Below, piece after piece: positions 22,224 to 33,876 of a DNA stretch of 64,000 nucleotides. The notes under the pieces were generated by a model that saw only the letters and a program-made list of their open reading frames with translations, did not search any database and was not told the origin of the DNA. The stretch comes from Gracilaria vermiculophylla (lineage: Eukaryota; Rhodophyta; Florideophyceae; Gracilariales; Gracilariaceae): NCBI GenBank assembly GCA_019155205.2, contig JAHNZQ020000181.1, positions 1,331,744 through 1,395,743 of the forward strand, in the 5' to 3' direction. The position numbers were made by a program, and so were the translations under genes. How positions within the stretch are numbered: position 1 is the stretch's first letter; each line of letters starts with the position of its first letter.

Positions 22224-22511
22224 TTAGGCGTTACACCTCGTCGCTGGAGTCCCTCTACCCGCAATGCGGTGATAGCCTATCACGATAGAACGTGGGAGGT
22301 GTTCGATCGGCTCGGCCGCGATGGACCAATGGTCGTACCCGTACCAGTGTACGTGGTACTGTGGCACCCCATCCTCGTTGTAATAGTGCCCGAAGATGCT
22401 TTCCATGACACATTTCTGTATGTGGGCCTTCCGGTCATGTCGAGTTATCATGATTTCGTCCTGTAGTGAGTTGTGGGTCCCCGTTTCGCGTTTGTTTTCG
22501 TGCCGTGGCAT
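22224..22511 (-). pseudogene. Integrase chromodomain (chromovirus B)
   Basis: The 95-codon frame reads RKAHIQKCVMESIFGHYY, GVPQYHVHWYGYDHWSIAAE and PIEHLPRSIVIGYH. The pattern V-E-x-I, Y-x-V-x-W-x-GY, followed by an E-P-x-E-x-L-like segment is that of chromodomains. In chromoviruses this domain at the integrase C-terminus is known to guide insertion to particular chromatin. It is separated from the integrase core by frame breaks. Confidence 0.7.
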
Positions 22512-23755
22512 GTTGACTTCTGCCTCCCGGTAATGCGGTCTGACCGCGAGTCTGCGCGGCTACTGTTCGTGGGGTGATAGCGTGGCACGCACCGCTCGAA
22601 CACTTACGCCCTGCGTGGCCCGCAGCATCCCCGTTAGCAGCTCAGGTCCATGGGGTCACGTCTCCACTGCCGAATACACGCTATTCGGAGGGCGATCGCT
22701 CTCCCTTGCTGGAGCCTTGCCACGTGTCAGGGTGCCGGTAGTTTCCGAAACATTTCCCCCTCTTTGGGCCACATTTCTGTGCTCCATGTACAATTCCTCT
22801 CCGGAGGCCGGCACTTGGCGGTGCGTCAATTGCGATCGACCAGCCACGCAACTGCCCTGCACTCGCTGTCGCAGATGCTTGTGTGTACCCTCCCGATGGG
22901 GGCGCCAGGCGATGGCGTCCCACGGCTTTTGCTTCCGACTAGGTCGGTGGTTCTGACGCAGTCGAGCAGTGCTTCCCGCCTAGTCGGGTTCTCCTAAGAT
23001 TTTGCCGCGGTGTTCGCGGTGCTGGTCCCTGCCGCTTTGATGCTTGCCTCCGTCATGGATTTGTTTTTCTCCGAAATGTTTTCTCGTGTGGGCTACGACG
23101 CAGGGTCATTTATCTGTAAGTCATGGGGTGTTATGCGTTACAAAGACAAGCAGACAACCTCTTTGAGGGCAACGGAAGAGAGATCCTCCTCCTCTAAGTT
23201 AGAGCGGCTAAAAAACCAACTGAACCACTTGGCTGGCAAATGAGCCAGTTCGATCTGGACTGGTTGTGGGTTGGCCATGCGGGCCAGAACCCGCCAAAAA
23301 CGTCGGCTTGTCTCCCGACACGTACGAGAGATCTGACAGACCCCGAGAAGGGTGAGGCAGGACGGCAGGCCTTCTAATTTCTGGTATGCTGCATGTTTCT
23401 GGCGGATGCGTGGCCACTTTATCCCATAGTACTTAGCGAAGAAGCCTTACCTCCGAGAAGGAAGGAGGAGCTGGAGTCACTCGATCATGGAACAGAAGTT
23501 CATGTTTTTCGTTAAAGGTGACTACGACTGTATCGGTTGCTACCCGTATGACCTTAAACGGTCCGTCTGCCACAGACGAGAGTTTTTGGCGCTTTTATCC
23601 ATCGGGATTAAGTAGTTCCTTCCAGACGAACACAAAGTCGCCGGCTTCAATGGGTCTAGCGCTTTCTAGGCACAAGCGAGCTTCGACGTCCTGCTTGTAA
23701 GCGGCTAAGGAACGTGCCATTGATTATCGGCGACTGTTTTCGACAACCAGTACTT
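22512..23755 (-). other. Decayed pol segment, no domain recognised
   Basis: Lies between chromodomain and integrase core of copy B, longer than usual, and should hold the post-core integrase region. Only scattered short frames are present. An extra insertion may be buried here. Confidence 0.35.
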
Positions 23756-24275
23756 TTACCGTTGATAGTAGTCACCTACTGGTGGGAAAATGCCAAGCGT
23801 AGCTTGGGGTTCCGAAGCCACTGAAGGTGGAGTCCACGACAGCACCGACTGAAACGGTGATACCCCGTTAGTGCGATGAACCTGCCTGTTGAACGCGAAC
23901 GTTAGCACGTCTATGTACAGGTCCCATGTATTTTGGATGAAAATAAACATACGATTGCAAAGAAGCGAGGATAGTATAGTTAAACCGTTAAAGGTGCACA
24001 TTACATTGGGGATAGTATGTCACGTCCAGAACAAGACAGATATCCTTAGAGAACTTGGACGTGAATTGTTGTCCGTTCTGGGATCGTAACTATGCTGGAG
24101 GGCTATAGCTGAATATCCAATGCGTGATCAAAGCATTGCCAACCTTAAATGCCGTAATCCTCCGTAAAGAGATAGTTCGAAGCGACCTCAAGAACCGGTC
24201 CGTGATAACGAGAAGGAACTTGTTATCTGTCTGGATCGTTTGGAGGGGATTGATGTTGTCGATTGCAACGAACAT
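23756..24275 (-). pseudogene. Gypsy integrase (chromovirus B)
   Basis: Frame 24275-24090 reads VAIDNINPLQTIQTDNKFLLVITDRFLRSLRTISL, matching copy A around the first catalytic Asp. Frame 24001-23756 continues with RMFIFIQNTWDLYIDVLTFA and RQVHRTNGVSPFQSVL, the usual segment after the last catalytic residue. Between them the frame is lost. Confidence 0.7.
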
Positions 24276-24509
24276 AAGCGGTGTCCTTACAAAGAAGAGA
24301 GTAGCTTAATGTGCGTGCAAACCCCCACCCGGTTCTTTGAACACTCTGTGCAGAAACTCAGAGTTGCGCAACAGTCTACCGCCATTGCAGGCCAGGAATC
24401 AATCCCTCCCGAAGGTCAGGTAGAGCTTCCTACCGCCTGCATGGCCGCTGACATTCGCGTAATGCAAAAGGTGTCACACCCACGTCTGCAGGGAGTGAGA
24501 TATCACAAT

Positions 24510-25067
24510 TTACGCGGTGTCTTTGACGGTGCAGACAAGATATCCGACGTCATTCATCCTGAAAGGGAGAAGTTTACTACCGTTGATGCAGACTCGTATC
24601 TCCGTGCAGAACGGATCGCCAAATTGTTCTCGGGTCATATCTTCCGGTTTTACTCGTACCGGACATCTTGGTACGGACTTCTCATTGTTCTTCTCGCCTT
24701 TGGCGTGCATAATGTCAATATCAGCCCCAATGGTGCAGTGGGCTGCCTACAATGGCTTCGCCAGGTCTGTTCCGCTTAGAGTGGAGGACTCTGCCGTGAA
24801 ATACGGGATTTCATCTTTCTTCGAAGGGAGTGCTTCCCGGTAGTGGGCAGGCGCGACAGGGAGCTGGCTTTTGTGATCTGTGCCTCCTTTTTTTATACGA
24901 CGCAGAAGTCGTATTCCACTAGGCGGAGTCTCCATCGCATAAGGCCACTTGATGGATACAAAATGATTATCAACCACCTCAGTGAGGAGTGGTCCGTATA
25001 AACGGTCAATTGCACTCCTATAAGAAATGGGCAAAGAATGGACATTGGCTACACGACTACGAGGCAC
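24510..25067 (-). pseudogene. Gypsy RNase H and connection (chromovirus B)
   Basis: Frame 25067-24747 contains YRSAIDRLYGPLLTEV and RIKKGGTDHKSQLPVAP, the end of RNase H. Frame 24710-24510 reads EQFGDPFCTEIRVCINGSKL and FRMNDVGYLVCTV, the short connection that precedes the integrase zinc-binding region in Gypsy elements. Confidence 0.65.
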
Positions 25068-25318
25068 TCTTTCTCAGAGACGGAGTAGTTCTGCTTGAGG
25101 TCATTGAGCAAATGAGACCAATAGCCAATCGGGTGTCGTTATTCTTCAGAGATTGTTTGAAAGAGTGCTCAATTAACTTGATAATAGCTCGAATCAGTAT
25201 CTAAGAAGTATAGAAGACCCGATTTGAGTAACGAAGAGATCGGTGCTGAAATTACCGCCTACTTTAGGAAGTAAAAGGCATCAGTTTGAGCAGATGAAAA
25301 GGGTTCTAGTTTGGTCCG

Positions 25319-26275
25319 TTAATTCTTTCGCAGTAGCGCGTTGAGAGAAGCGGCAATATCCGAGAAACTCCAAATGAACCGTCTTTGGACGTTGACCTGC
25401 CCCATTGAAAATCGTAGCTCTGTCTGCTTTCTGGGTTCCGTTCTCTTGAGCCGGGATTGAACATGAGCTTCTTTGATCAATACCCGTCCAGGATGGAACA
25501 TGTTCCTCAGATACTTCAGTTTATCTGAAAAACAATCGCACTTCCTGAGATTGAGGGTCACCCCTGTATCCCGTAAAACGGGTATGACCTACCTCATATT
25601 GGTGTGATGTTCATCCAGATTACCTGACAAGACGACGATGTCATCCAGATACACGAGACACGTCCGCCACTTGAAGCGGATCATCAGAATGTCGATGGCA
25701 CGCTGAAAGATAGCGGAGAAATCGGCTAAGCCCGAACGGCATCGGCTCAAAGTAATGAGAGACAGAGTGGCAAACGAATGCGGTCTTGTCGCGGTCTTTT
25801 TCGCAAACGGGAATTTTCCAGTATCGCCAATTCGCATCTAACGCGGTACACACGGTGGAACTCCTAAGGGAGTCGATGCACTCGTCCATAAGAGGAAAGG
25901 AATACGCGTCGCGTACGGTCACGGCATTAAGTGGGTGGTAGTCGACGCAGAACCGCCAGGCTCCATCGGACTTAAGATCCAGTACCACTTGAGATGCCCA
26001 AGGCGACTGAGCAGACTCGATCACACCGGCACGGAGCATATTGTCCATTTGGAACTGTTCTTCCTCCCGGGCTTTTAGTACGGCCCTGTAAGGGTGCCAG
26101 CCACCGGGCGTGCGGCTGCAGATCAAAACTGTGTTCCGATGCAGTAATCTTCTCAAAGGAGCCTTCCCATATCGTCGGGAATTATAGCAGCATATATAAG
26201 AGGCGCTCGCGGTGGGGCTCTGGAACTTGTTCAAGATCGAAAAGTTCGAGTGCCTTCTGTGTGTCCATCGCGTAG
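25319..26275 (-). pseudogene. Gypsy reverse transcriptase (chromovirus B)
   Basis: Part of a long open frame (26540-25641) holds PYRAVLKAREEEQFQMDNML, SPWASQVVLDLKSDGAWRFC, DYHPLNAVTVRDAYSFPLMD and CTALDANWRYWKIPV. After a frame shift, 25837-25589 carries FKWRTCLVYLDDIVVLSGN with an intact YLDD active-site motif. 25561-25319 continues with LNLRKCDCFSDKLKYL and the thumb region. Confidence 0.8.
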
Positions 26276-27219
26276 GAGCTTCTCGGCGTGTTGCTTTCTC
26301 TCTCACTGGCCTCTTTCTTGCCCTCGTCAGGCAAATATTATCACTGGTGGTACGAGATAACATCTTCTCTCCCGGATTCCAAGCTCCAATCCCCTTTGCG
26401 GCACTGTCATCGGTGACAATTCTGAGGACCTCGGTCTTGGTCATCTTGGTTGAGACCATTGCCAGTGGGTGTGGATTGACTGATCCATTGACTCGGTTCT
26501 TCAACAGATACTGGGGGGCGTTACCAAGGTTGGCAACCATAATGCGGAAAGGACTATCCAGTGTTACCTGTTTAATCCCATTTGCAACGGCTTATTGATA
26601 CTTCATGTACAACGGGGAAAGGGGTTGAACACCCCGAGCACCGTGTTGATTGGACTTCACATCCATCATAACTTAGGGTTACTGCCGGGCTTTGAATCGA
26701 ATTAGGTACTCAAAGCTTTGTCGATTCTCGAGAGGCGGGGATACGGTCCTCGGCAATAGGGAGCGGTACCCAGTTCTGCCGGGCACTCTCCATGGAATGA
26801 CGAAAGATCGCAACGGAGGATCCATCTTCAAACTCTAAACGCTTTTTGAGGGGCCGGATGGAATTGATGAAGTGATCGCAGTAGTCACGTTCAAGTATCA
26901 ATGGAGCTTCCAATGGCTGCCAATCCACAAAGTCGAGCTTCACCATCAAGCTTCCTAAATATACGACTTATTCAATGATTCCCATCATTTTCAACTGGTT
27001 ATTGTTCACATCCGCGATTTCATGCGCCGTTCTATAACGAATTGGAGACCGTAATGGTGAGGGCAATGCAGATTTAACATCAAATTGGGGGCCTGCACCG
27101 TTATATAGCACCGTGAGATACCGTACCATAAACGGGGGGCTTAGGCGAAAGTCGGCGTAGGCCTTATATGTACGCTTGCCCATATCCGGGACTCTTTCCG
27201 GCATCCGATGATTTTTCAC
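26276..27219 (-). pseudogene. Gypsy protease region (chromovirus B)
   Basis: Frames at 27219-26968 (KAYADFRLSPPFMVRYLTVL), 26949-26710 (LDFVDWQPLEAPLILERDYC, LEFEDGSSVAI) and the start of the 26540 frame (NLGNAPQYLLKNRVNG) follow the Gypsy protease-to-RT linker and match copy A. A clear DTG/DSG catalytic motif was not found. Confidence 0.5.
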
Positions 27220-27410
27220 ATATGCTTACGGTCGACGACAAACAGCGAGGTGTTCCCAGTCCGCGTCTATGGCGTCCTTCCTGGTCAGTATTTTTACCAG
27301 AGAACGAGGCCGCAGCGTCTCGGGCGTCACACACCTTCATCTTTTGGACGGCGCTCCCGAAGGGGATTCTCCCACGGTTAGATTTCTAGGGTGAAGACGT
27401 ACTGAGTGGG

Positions 27411-27719
27411 TCAATCAGTCTTCTCTGTAAAGAGGGCTTGTTCATTCTGGCCACAGTATCCCACCGAAGCGCAGTTTGAGTATGTATCGGCTGCTCGCCG
27501 TGGGGGCCGTACTGGTCTCACATGTTCGTGCCACATGAGCTCGTTTGGCGGGACTGCGCTGAAGTCCGTCTTGGCATGGAGATAAGAGGCAATGGGGACC
27601 GATGCCTTTTCCTCCCGAGTGAGGGCCTCATATTTCACTGTGATCGAAGGCAACTCTTGAATTGAGAAAAAACACTGCGTGGCGGTGTGACCATAAGCAT
27701 AGCATGGATGGCAGATCAT
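27411..27719 (-). pseudogene. Gag zinc knuckle region (chromovirus B)
   Basis: The 102-codon frame opens with CHPCYAYGHTATQC, which fits CX2CX4HX4C of retroviral-type nucleocapsid zinc knuckles. The rest has no recognised motif. Its place between gag capsid and protease fits Gypsy order. Confidence 0.65.
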
Positions 27720-28272
27720 CCCCAGCGCACCACACGGGGCAATTTCCTGAGCACAGCTGGCTCGTCCTAGCGTGCCGGAGTTTGACCAGCCTGGAAGTTG
27801 GTTGCGGACATAACCCTTTTGATAAGGAAAATGAGGGGCCGAAATCCGTCCGCTACCGGCGCATATTGCTGCATCGTCCCGCGCGGTTTCGTACGTCTCC
27901 TCCGTCGTAGATGAGAGCTCTTAAGTACGACGGAGCATCGCCTTGGACGAAGTGAACAGTGTCATACCCCGGTTTTGGCTGCGTCTCATATGTGAGAGAA
28001 AGGGATGGAGACTTGTTCTCCATGACCAACATCTTGGCGGATCCTGACGTCTAATGCGGGGAGCAAGCACGAAGCGCTTCACTTTCGGATCAAGCATACT
28101 GCACTAACTCCAGGTGTATGAGCATCGGCTCATTTTCTCGATATCGGTTGAAAAGGGTCATGATCGCGGGATACAACCCGTCGATAAACATGGGTCTGAA
28201 ATAAGTAGCGAGATAGACATTACCACAACAGTGGAAAGCCTTGTTAAGGCGTACCAAATAGTCAGTATCCGT

Positions 28273-28822
28273 CTATCCGTCTTTCTGACAGGTGTCTCGC
28301 ATAGCGTAGATGGCGGAATGAAACGCCTGGTTAGCGGCATAGGAACCCAGCAGGTACTGCACTGCTTCCGACCAGTAACTTACACCTCCTTTGGAGGCTT
28401 GTATTGAAGCTCTGACAGAGTTGTATTGGTATTCAGCCACCGCACGTAAGAAGTACGGCAAAATATCGTAGGTTTGCCCTTCGTTCATCCGGATCACATT
28501 AGCTTCGGCGGCAAATCGCACCAAAAACTCCATTAATTTTATTGGGACTTCTCCGGAAACGATATGGTTACGGAGTGTAAGTTGCACTTACTCTTTCCAT
28601 GTCACGGGGTTTTCTTTCAATCAAACTATGTTCCATTCGGTAGTACATGTAAGATAAAAGCTTCTGATACATCGGGTTCATCGGTTTCAACTCTTTGAGA
28701 CCGAGATGCTTCCTCCCCTTTGTCCGTGCCCAGATGGCACGGGCTGCAGCCAAAGAATGACTGGAGCAGGATGAGTGCCTCTTCAGTTCCTCAGCATTAG
28801 ACTCCAAGCTCGCAAACTGCAA
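28273..28822 (-). pseudogene. Gypsy gag (chromovirus B)
   Basis: Frame 28822-28568 reads SLESNAEELKRHSSC, LKELKPMNPMYQKLLSYMYY. Frame 28587-28273 reads QLTLRNHIVSGEVPIKLMEF, NEGQTYDILPYFLRAVAEYQ and YWSEAVQYLLGSYAANQAFH. It is homologous to copy A at 19.2-19.7 kb. Only one frame change separates the two parts. Confidence 0.65.
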
Positions 28823-30779
28823 CGACCCAAATCATTGGTATAGAGATCCAGAGGGCATATAAAATGTCATCAAGGCACTCATGGAAGGAAAAGTGGGACC
28901 AAAGGATACCATACAGAAACTCCCTCCGGCAACACGCGAGATGTTCAAAGATCAGAACCGGTCTTTCCGGAACGAGATACCTGTTAGCAGAAACTTAAGC
29001 TTCGTCGGACACGCTATCCACAGCCATAGTGCAAACCAGGACAACAACGAAAAAGGAACCTCCTAAAAATTCAGTAAAAAGATTAGAAATGCTCCGGCCT
29101 GATTTTAACCCCTTTTTCGATGAAGGAGCACCCAGATCCACAAGAGGCATACAGAAGGCGATCGAGCTATGTGACATCCTTGAAATCGCCTTTGTGATCA
29201 AACCACCGCGCGAAAGATAATTGCACGGATGAGGAGATGAATGCCATGGAGCAACAATGACGGGCTGTTTGTAGACGATTACTATCCAAGACCCACACGG
29301 AAAATGAATCGCTTTCACGTTTGACCTTGTCCCCGGGAAGTCGCTCTTTATACTCGGCCAGGAGTTCCACGAACATTGCAATTACTTTTACCTCGGAAAC
29401 CAGCGATACATTGAAATGAGGAGCCCCTATGACGATACTTAACGCTATCTATACAAATAAATTGTCCCTCTAGACTGCAGATTAAGGCGCTGCACACACT
29501 TTCCACCAACAAACCATTCTCGGCAACATTAATTCCAGCGCGAAACGCATACAGTAGGCGTTATGAAAGAGGGTACACCGCTATACCTACGCAACTGCAG
29601 AGGAAATGAAATTAAACCCCTAAAACAGGAAACTCTAAGATGCAATCGAGCGCATTTATGCAGCATGCCATGCCTGTGCTAAGACCGGCAGATCAGCACC
29701 GAAGAAAAAGATCTAGCTTACCCATGTCAACCGAGCTTTTACCATAAGAATACAGATCGATTTTCTCTTCCCTGCAATCCAAAACGGTAAGCGCACTGTA
29801 GTGAAATTTAAAAATATGTGTACGAAATATTCTAAGCTCGTGAAATGCGGGTGAAGGGGCGCGAAAATTATGATTCATGCAACTGAAACATTCTGAACTC
29901 ACGGAAACGAAGCACCCGATGCAGTTACAGCTGACGATCATTTCAACAGCAAAGAACGACTCCATTTACTACGAGTTCACGATATTTAACTCAAGCCACG
30001 CCCTTCCCGTCGCCACAACTAACGGGAATAGTGGAGCAAAAGAAAGCAACAATGAATTCCATCATCGCGCGACAAGATGATGAAATCAGTAACATCTCGT
30101 CCACTTCACTAGTCGAAAGCACTTCGTATCTTTCTAGCTTGTTCTCTGGCAGTAAGCGTGCAAGATCGTTTGACCTCTTATAGAGCTATCAATCTTCAGT
30201 GCTTGGCCTCCCTCAAACTGTCGTCACCCAGTAGATTCTCAACGCTCATAATGAGCAAGTTGCTACCCGCAAGCTTCCGGGACTCTTACATTCCCGAGCG
30301 CATTACAAACACCAACCCGAGCTCTCCATCACAGGCGATAGTACGTGGGTATTCTACAAGACAAGCAAACAGAACGAAGTTGTCGAGTGGTTTCCTGCTA
30401 TATTCGATGCAGCCCACGCCTACTACTTAGAAGTACGACACATCACGCGAGGGCGTTGTATGCGAGCTGCATATGAAGACGATAGATTTAATCCATAAGG
30501 AAGACTGGCCACTAAGCTGCTATCCTACTCTCGAAGAAGAAGAATGAGGAAAACCATGGGGACGCAAGAAAAGAAAACCGTAGCTACAATGGCGAATGAT
30601 GCTCCTGCAAGTCCCGTCCACGATGAACGACCACTTGCCACTACATCGGTTACGCACGCGCAAAAAGCATTACTAGCAGCAATGGAGAACCACGATGCAA
30701 TGCAATAACCAGAAATGGCCAATGGCCCCGAAGGTGGCAAGAGAGATACTGGCACATACGCATCTGGAATTCAAAACGA
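28823..30779. other. Unassigned region between chromovirus B and Copia relic
   Basis: Short open frames on both strands without recognisable domains. The right part may hold the worn gag-protease-integrase section of the Copia relic that becomes readable at ~30.8 kb, but I could not align it. Confidence 0.35.
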
Positions 30780-32900
30780 TTCGCCGGACATAAACAGAAA
30801 ACCTGGAACACGAAATGTCTCCAGAATTGAACGACTATCACGAGGTAATTGGATCGAAGCAAGTAACGGCAACTAAGCTGTACTCTGCGCCACCGTTCAT
30901 CCTTCAAGACGCACTGAAGCGAGAGCACGGGTCAAACTGGACGGATGCGTAAGAAGTGGTGTCGAAACGCAAGACTCCAGAGAATTCCAACACCATCACT
31001 TTTCACGCAATGTAGAAGATAAAAATGGACGAAGAAGGAAACCGGAAGTTAAAAGCCCGGATCGTTCATCACGGCAACCACAGTGACGAGAAAGATCATG
31101 TTCGGAAAGATTCGTTTAACACACCGCTTCTTGCTGTCTGTCTACTGCTGTCACTGGTTCCTTTCCTACGCTTAAGGCTAGGAACAGCTTACATAAAAGG
31201 CCCATTTTTTCAAAATGATTCGACTACAAGAGAAATCTTCGTAAGGCCCCCTGGCGAATGGCCTGGCTTGCGATGCATACTATAGAGACTGCTAAAGCTA
31301 CCTTGTTGGATCGCAGATGCCAGCCAGCAGTGGCAAAAAAAGGCGAGACATGTGTAGTACAGTAGCTCCTAAGGAAATATGGTGGTGTGGCTTTATGGCG
31401 TGATATTCCGAAGGAGGGCTCGTATTTTATTGACTGAGCCCCGTGGTGCATACTTCTGCCCGCGTGCGCTGCAGTATCCTTCAGGGACGGTAGAATTTAT
31501 ATTTATTTTAGTTATTTAGTGCGGGAAATTACTACAGTAGTGAGACCTGCCGAGGCGGACTCCCGGCTTGATACCTAATCTAACGGTCGAGCTCCACCTT
31601 TGGGGAAGTAAAATCCAAACACCCTTGAGTCTTCATCTACTTTTCCGGTTGGAGACTCTCGTCGATCATCCTCAGGTTTCTAAGCCGCCAATCCCCAAGT
31701 CGCATCATAGCAGCGCCTGTAGGAGCATTGTCCGCCCAGTGAACCTCCCCCTCCGCTTGGTGTTTGCATATCCCCTTTAAGAATTCCCCCGGCTCGCGAC
31801 AGCAGATACCGGAGACCACCTTTAAGAACACGAACCTTTGATGTCAACAAAAACTCTTAACAAACGTTGTGCTCTACTACCTCGTAAGTAGGGCTGATAG
31901 TACCACAACATGGATGCTAAAAGTAGCTGGGATGAAAAAAGTCTTTGGACTATCGCAACTGTTTTTCAAACGCAACTCCAGTGGTGAGATCTTCCCGATC
32001 GTAGCCAAAGTAACCAACGACTTTCTCCTAGAAGAAACTCGTGTAGATATGCGGACCTTTACGGATCTGCTACATGAACGATTCGAAGTCGGAAAGGTCC
32101 TTATAGATAAGAAACAACTCTGCAAAGGAAGCGAGATGGAACAAGAGCCGGATGGAAGTGTTAAAATGTCTATGAAAAGGTATTTCGAGCGGCTGATATC
32201 CATCTATATATCCAGGTCACACAAAAAACTGTAAAAAGACCCTACTACAGACAAAGAATTCAAACAATACCGCTCTGTTGCCGCGACAAGGAATGTTTTT
32301 AGAGATTTTTGTGCTACTGCAAGCCTTCTACGCCATCTCTCTGTTGCAACAAAAACTGCCAAAGCTTCCGGCTCAAGAATTTGTTCTTATAAATGATGTG
32401 TTAAGGGAAATACTGTCCTCGAAACCGCAAATCACGTTCAAAGCACCGCCACAAATTACAGAGATCCCCAAAGTGATGGTCTCATCATTTTAAGATGCGT
32501 CATTCAACCATAAACACAGGCCAGTACATGGTCAGCCTGGTGTTCTTACAGGTCTGAGTATCAAACAAAAAGGACGGCATAGATGAATACCATGCAATAG
32601 ACCAGGCAAGTGGAAGGCGAACACGAGTAAGCTATTCCACGTACGACGCGGAAGTATCCGCGTGCACAGAAGCTGATCATGGAGGCTACTATCTCAAAGT
32701 CGGGCTCATGTCTTTGTTTCCTGAGAGCAAAATACTCAATGAATTATTATGACAATATAGCCATTCTACACGAAGCGAGAGACAATCTTTTGAGACCTAC
32801 GGCTCTGTGCATTTGAGACGGTTTCGACAACCATGAACTGAACCATGCGCGATGGATAGATGGCGAGAGCAATCAGTCAGTCGCGCTCACGAGATGAAAT
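30780..32900 (+). pseudogene. Copia-type pol relic (RT and RNase H), interrupted
   Basis: Readable blocks in order on the plus strand: YHEVIGSKQVTATKLYSAPP (~30835), KIKMDEEGNRKLKARIVHHG, DSFNTPLLAVCLLLSLVPFL, LRLGTAYIKGPFFQND, TREIFVRPPGEWPG (RT, to ~31280). After the insertion at 31351-31910 come WMLKVAGMKKVFGLSQLFFK, PIVAKVTNDFLLEETRVDMR, DGSVKMSMKRYFERL, then an RNase H-like stretch SYSTYDAEVSACTEADHGGY near 32640. The motifs fit the Copia clade seen in red algae and some marine animals (GalEa-like), an inference from memory of the family. Stops and frameshifts make it inactive. Confidence 0.65.
31351..31910. mobile_element. Unclassified inverted-repeat element, copy 2 (~560 bp)
   Basis: The first ~150 bp match 6365-6514. 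The left end TGTGTAGTACAGTAGCTCCTA and the complement of the right end TGTTGTGGTACTATCAGCCC form an imperfect inverted repeat. Removing 31351-31910 rejoins Copia RT sequence, which marks it as an insertion. No protein frame is recognised, so it is probably a non-autonomous DNA transposon. A GGTCGAGCTCC box near 31586 resembles an RNA polymerase III B box, but no matching A box was found. Confidence 0.6.
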
Positions 32901-33717
32901 CGCAAAACCTCGAAGCTACTCAACGAAATACTCGCATCCAGCGCGCTCTAAATAAAAGTCGAATCCGGGTCGGCTGTCGACCGAGTGACCTGGAAGTAGC
33001 GATCTCGCTCTAAGTGAACTACGAGCGATCGGAGGGGATATGACAAATAATAAAAGTGCTAGAATGCTATTTTCCAATTGAAAAGCAATGCAAGTGCTGG
33101 AGTACTATTTACCAATTCGCTAATGCTATCGTATTTATGTTAAGAAATGCGAGAGTAATTTTAATGCTACTATGGAACATTAAAGAGCGCACTCGCCCTT
33201 GCAACCACTGCAGCGAGGTTAACTTTCCAAGTTGAATTTCACAAACAGATAAAACAATATGGGAACAAAGCGAGGCGACGTGCAGTGCAAATGCAATATG
33301 CAAGACAAAGGGAAGGACTAAATGTTCTGCCAGTAGCAATCTAAAAGTAGCAGGTAGAAGAGATACAATGGGAGGGAAGAGGAGTGACAGAGAATATAGA
33401 GAAACCGGCAAAGTAGTTTTGGCTTTACGAGCAGTCGTGCTCATGAATTGTGCTTATAGAGTTACACCCTGTGATCCGGTTTTTACAGTTCTAACCATGT
33501 CTGCACATACTTACAAAGATGTACAACGCTTTTTTAGTGCAAAGCAAAAAGCGGATGCAGCCACGAAGACTTTCGGGATCTTCCTCCTTGGAGGGCAGCC
33601 AGCGAACAGAGCGAGCGCTCTCAAGGCTGACATGACGAAGTCGGGTGTAAGACCGAGGTCAACCGTCACGACGGACTTAGGCCGTTTCTACATATGGAAA
33701 AGGACAAGTTGTCCAAT
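32901..33717. other. Unassigned spacer
   Basis: AT-rich, with repeated TGCTAGAATGCTATTTTCCAATT-like phrases near 33054-33120. No gene is supported. Confidence 0.4.
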
Positions 33718-33876
33718 GGACACGCTTTGGCGCCAATGTGTCCACAAGACATTTTTTGGGCAAATGCCCATTTCCGGCCATCGTAAATCCAGGCAAAACT
33801 ATTTGTTCGTTCGTTCATCTCGCAGTACCAGAAGTTGTTCTTTCTACCCAAACCTCATCTGAGCTCTGCTGCAGCC

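Larger units (their letters stand above)
20656..28822 (-). mobile_element. Gypsy chromovirus B, decayed
   Basis: Same order as copy A on the minus strand: gag (28.8-28.2 kb), zinc knuckle (27.7), protease (27.2-26.3), RT (26.3-25.3), RNase H (25.1-24.5), integrase (24.3-23.7) and chromodomain (22.5-22.2), followed by the shared antisense frame (22.1-21.1). It is less decayed than copy A; the 299-codon protease-RT stretch is open. LTRs were not resolved and limits are approximate. Confidence 0.72.
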
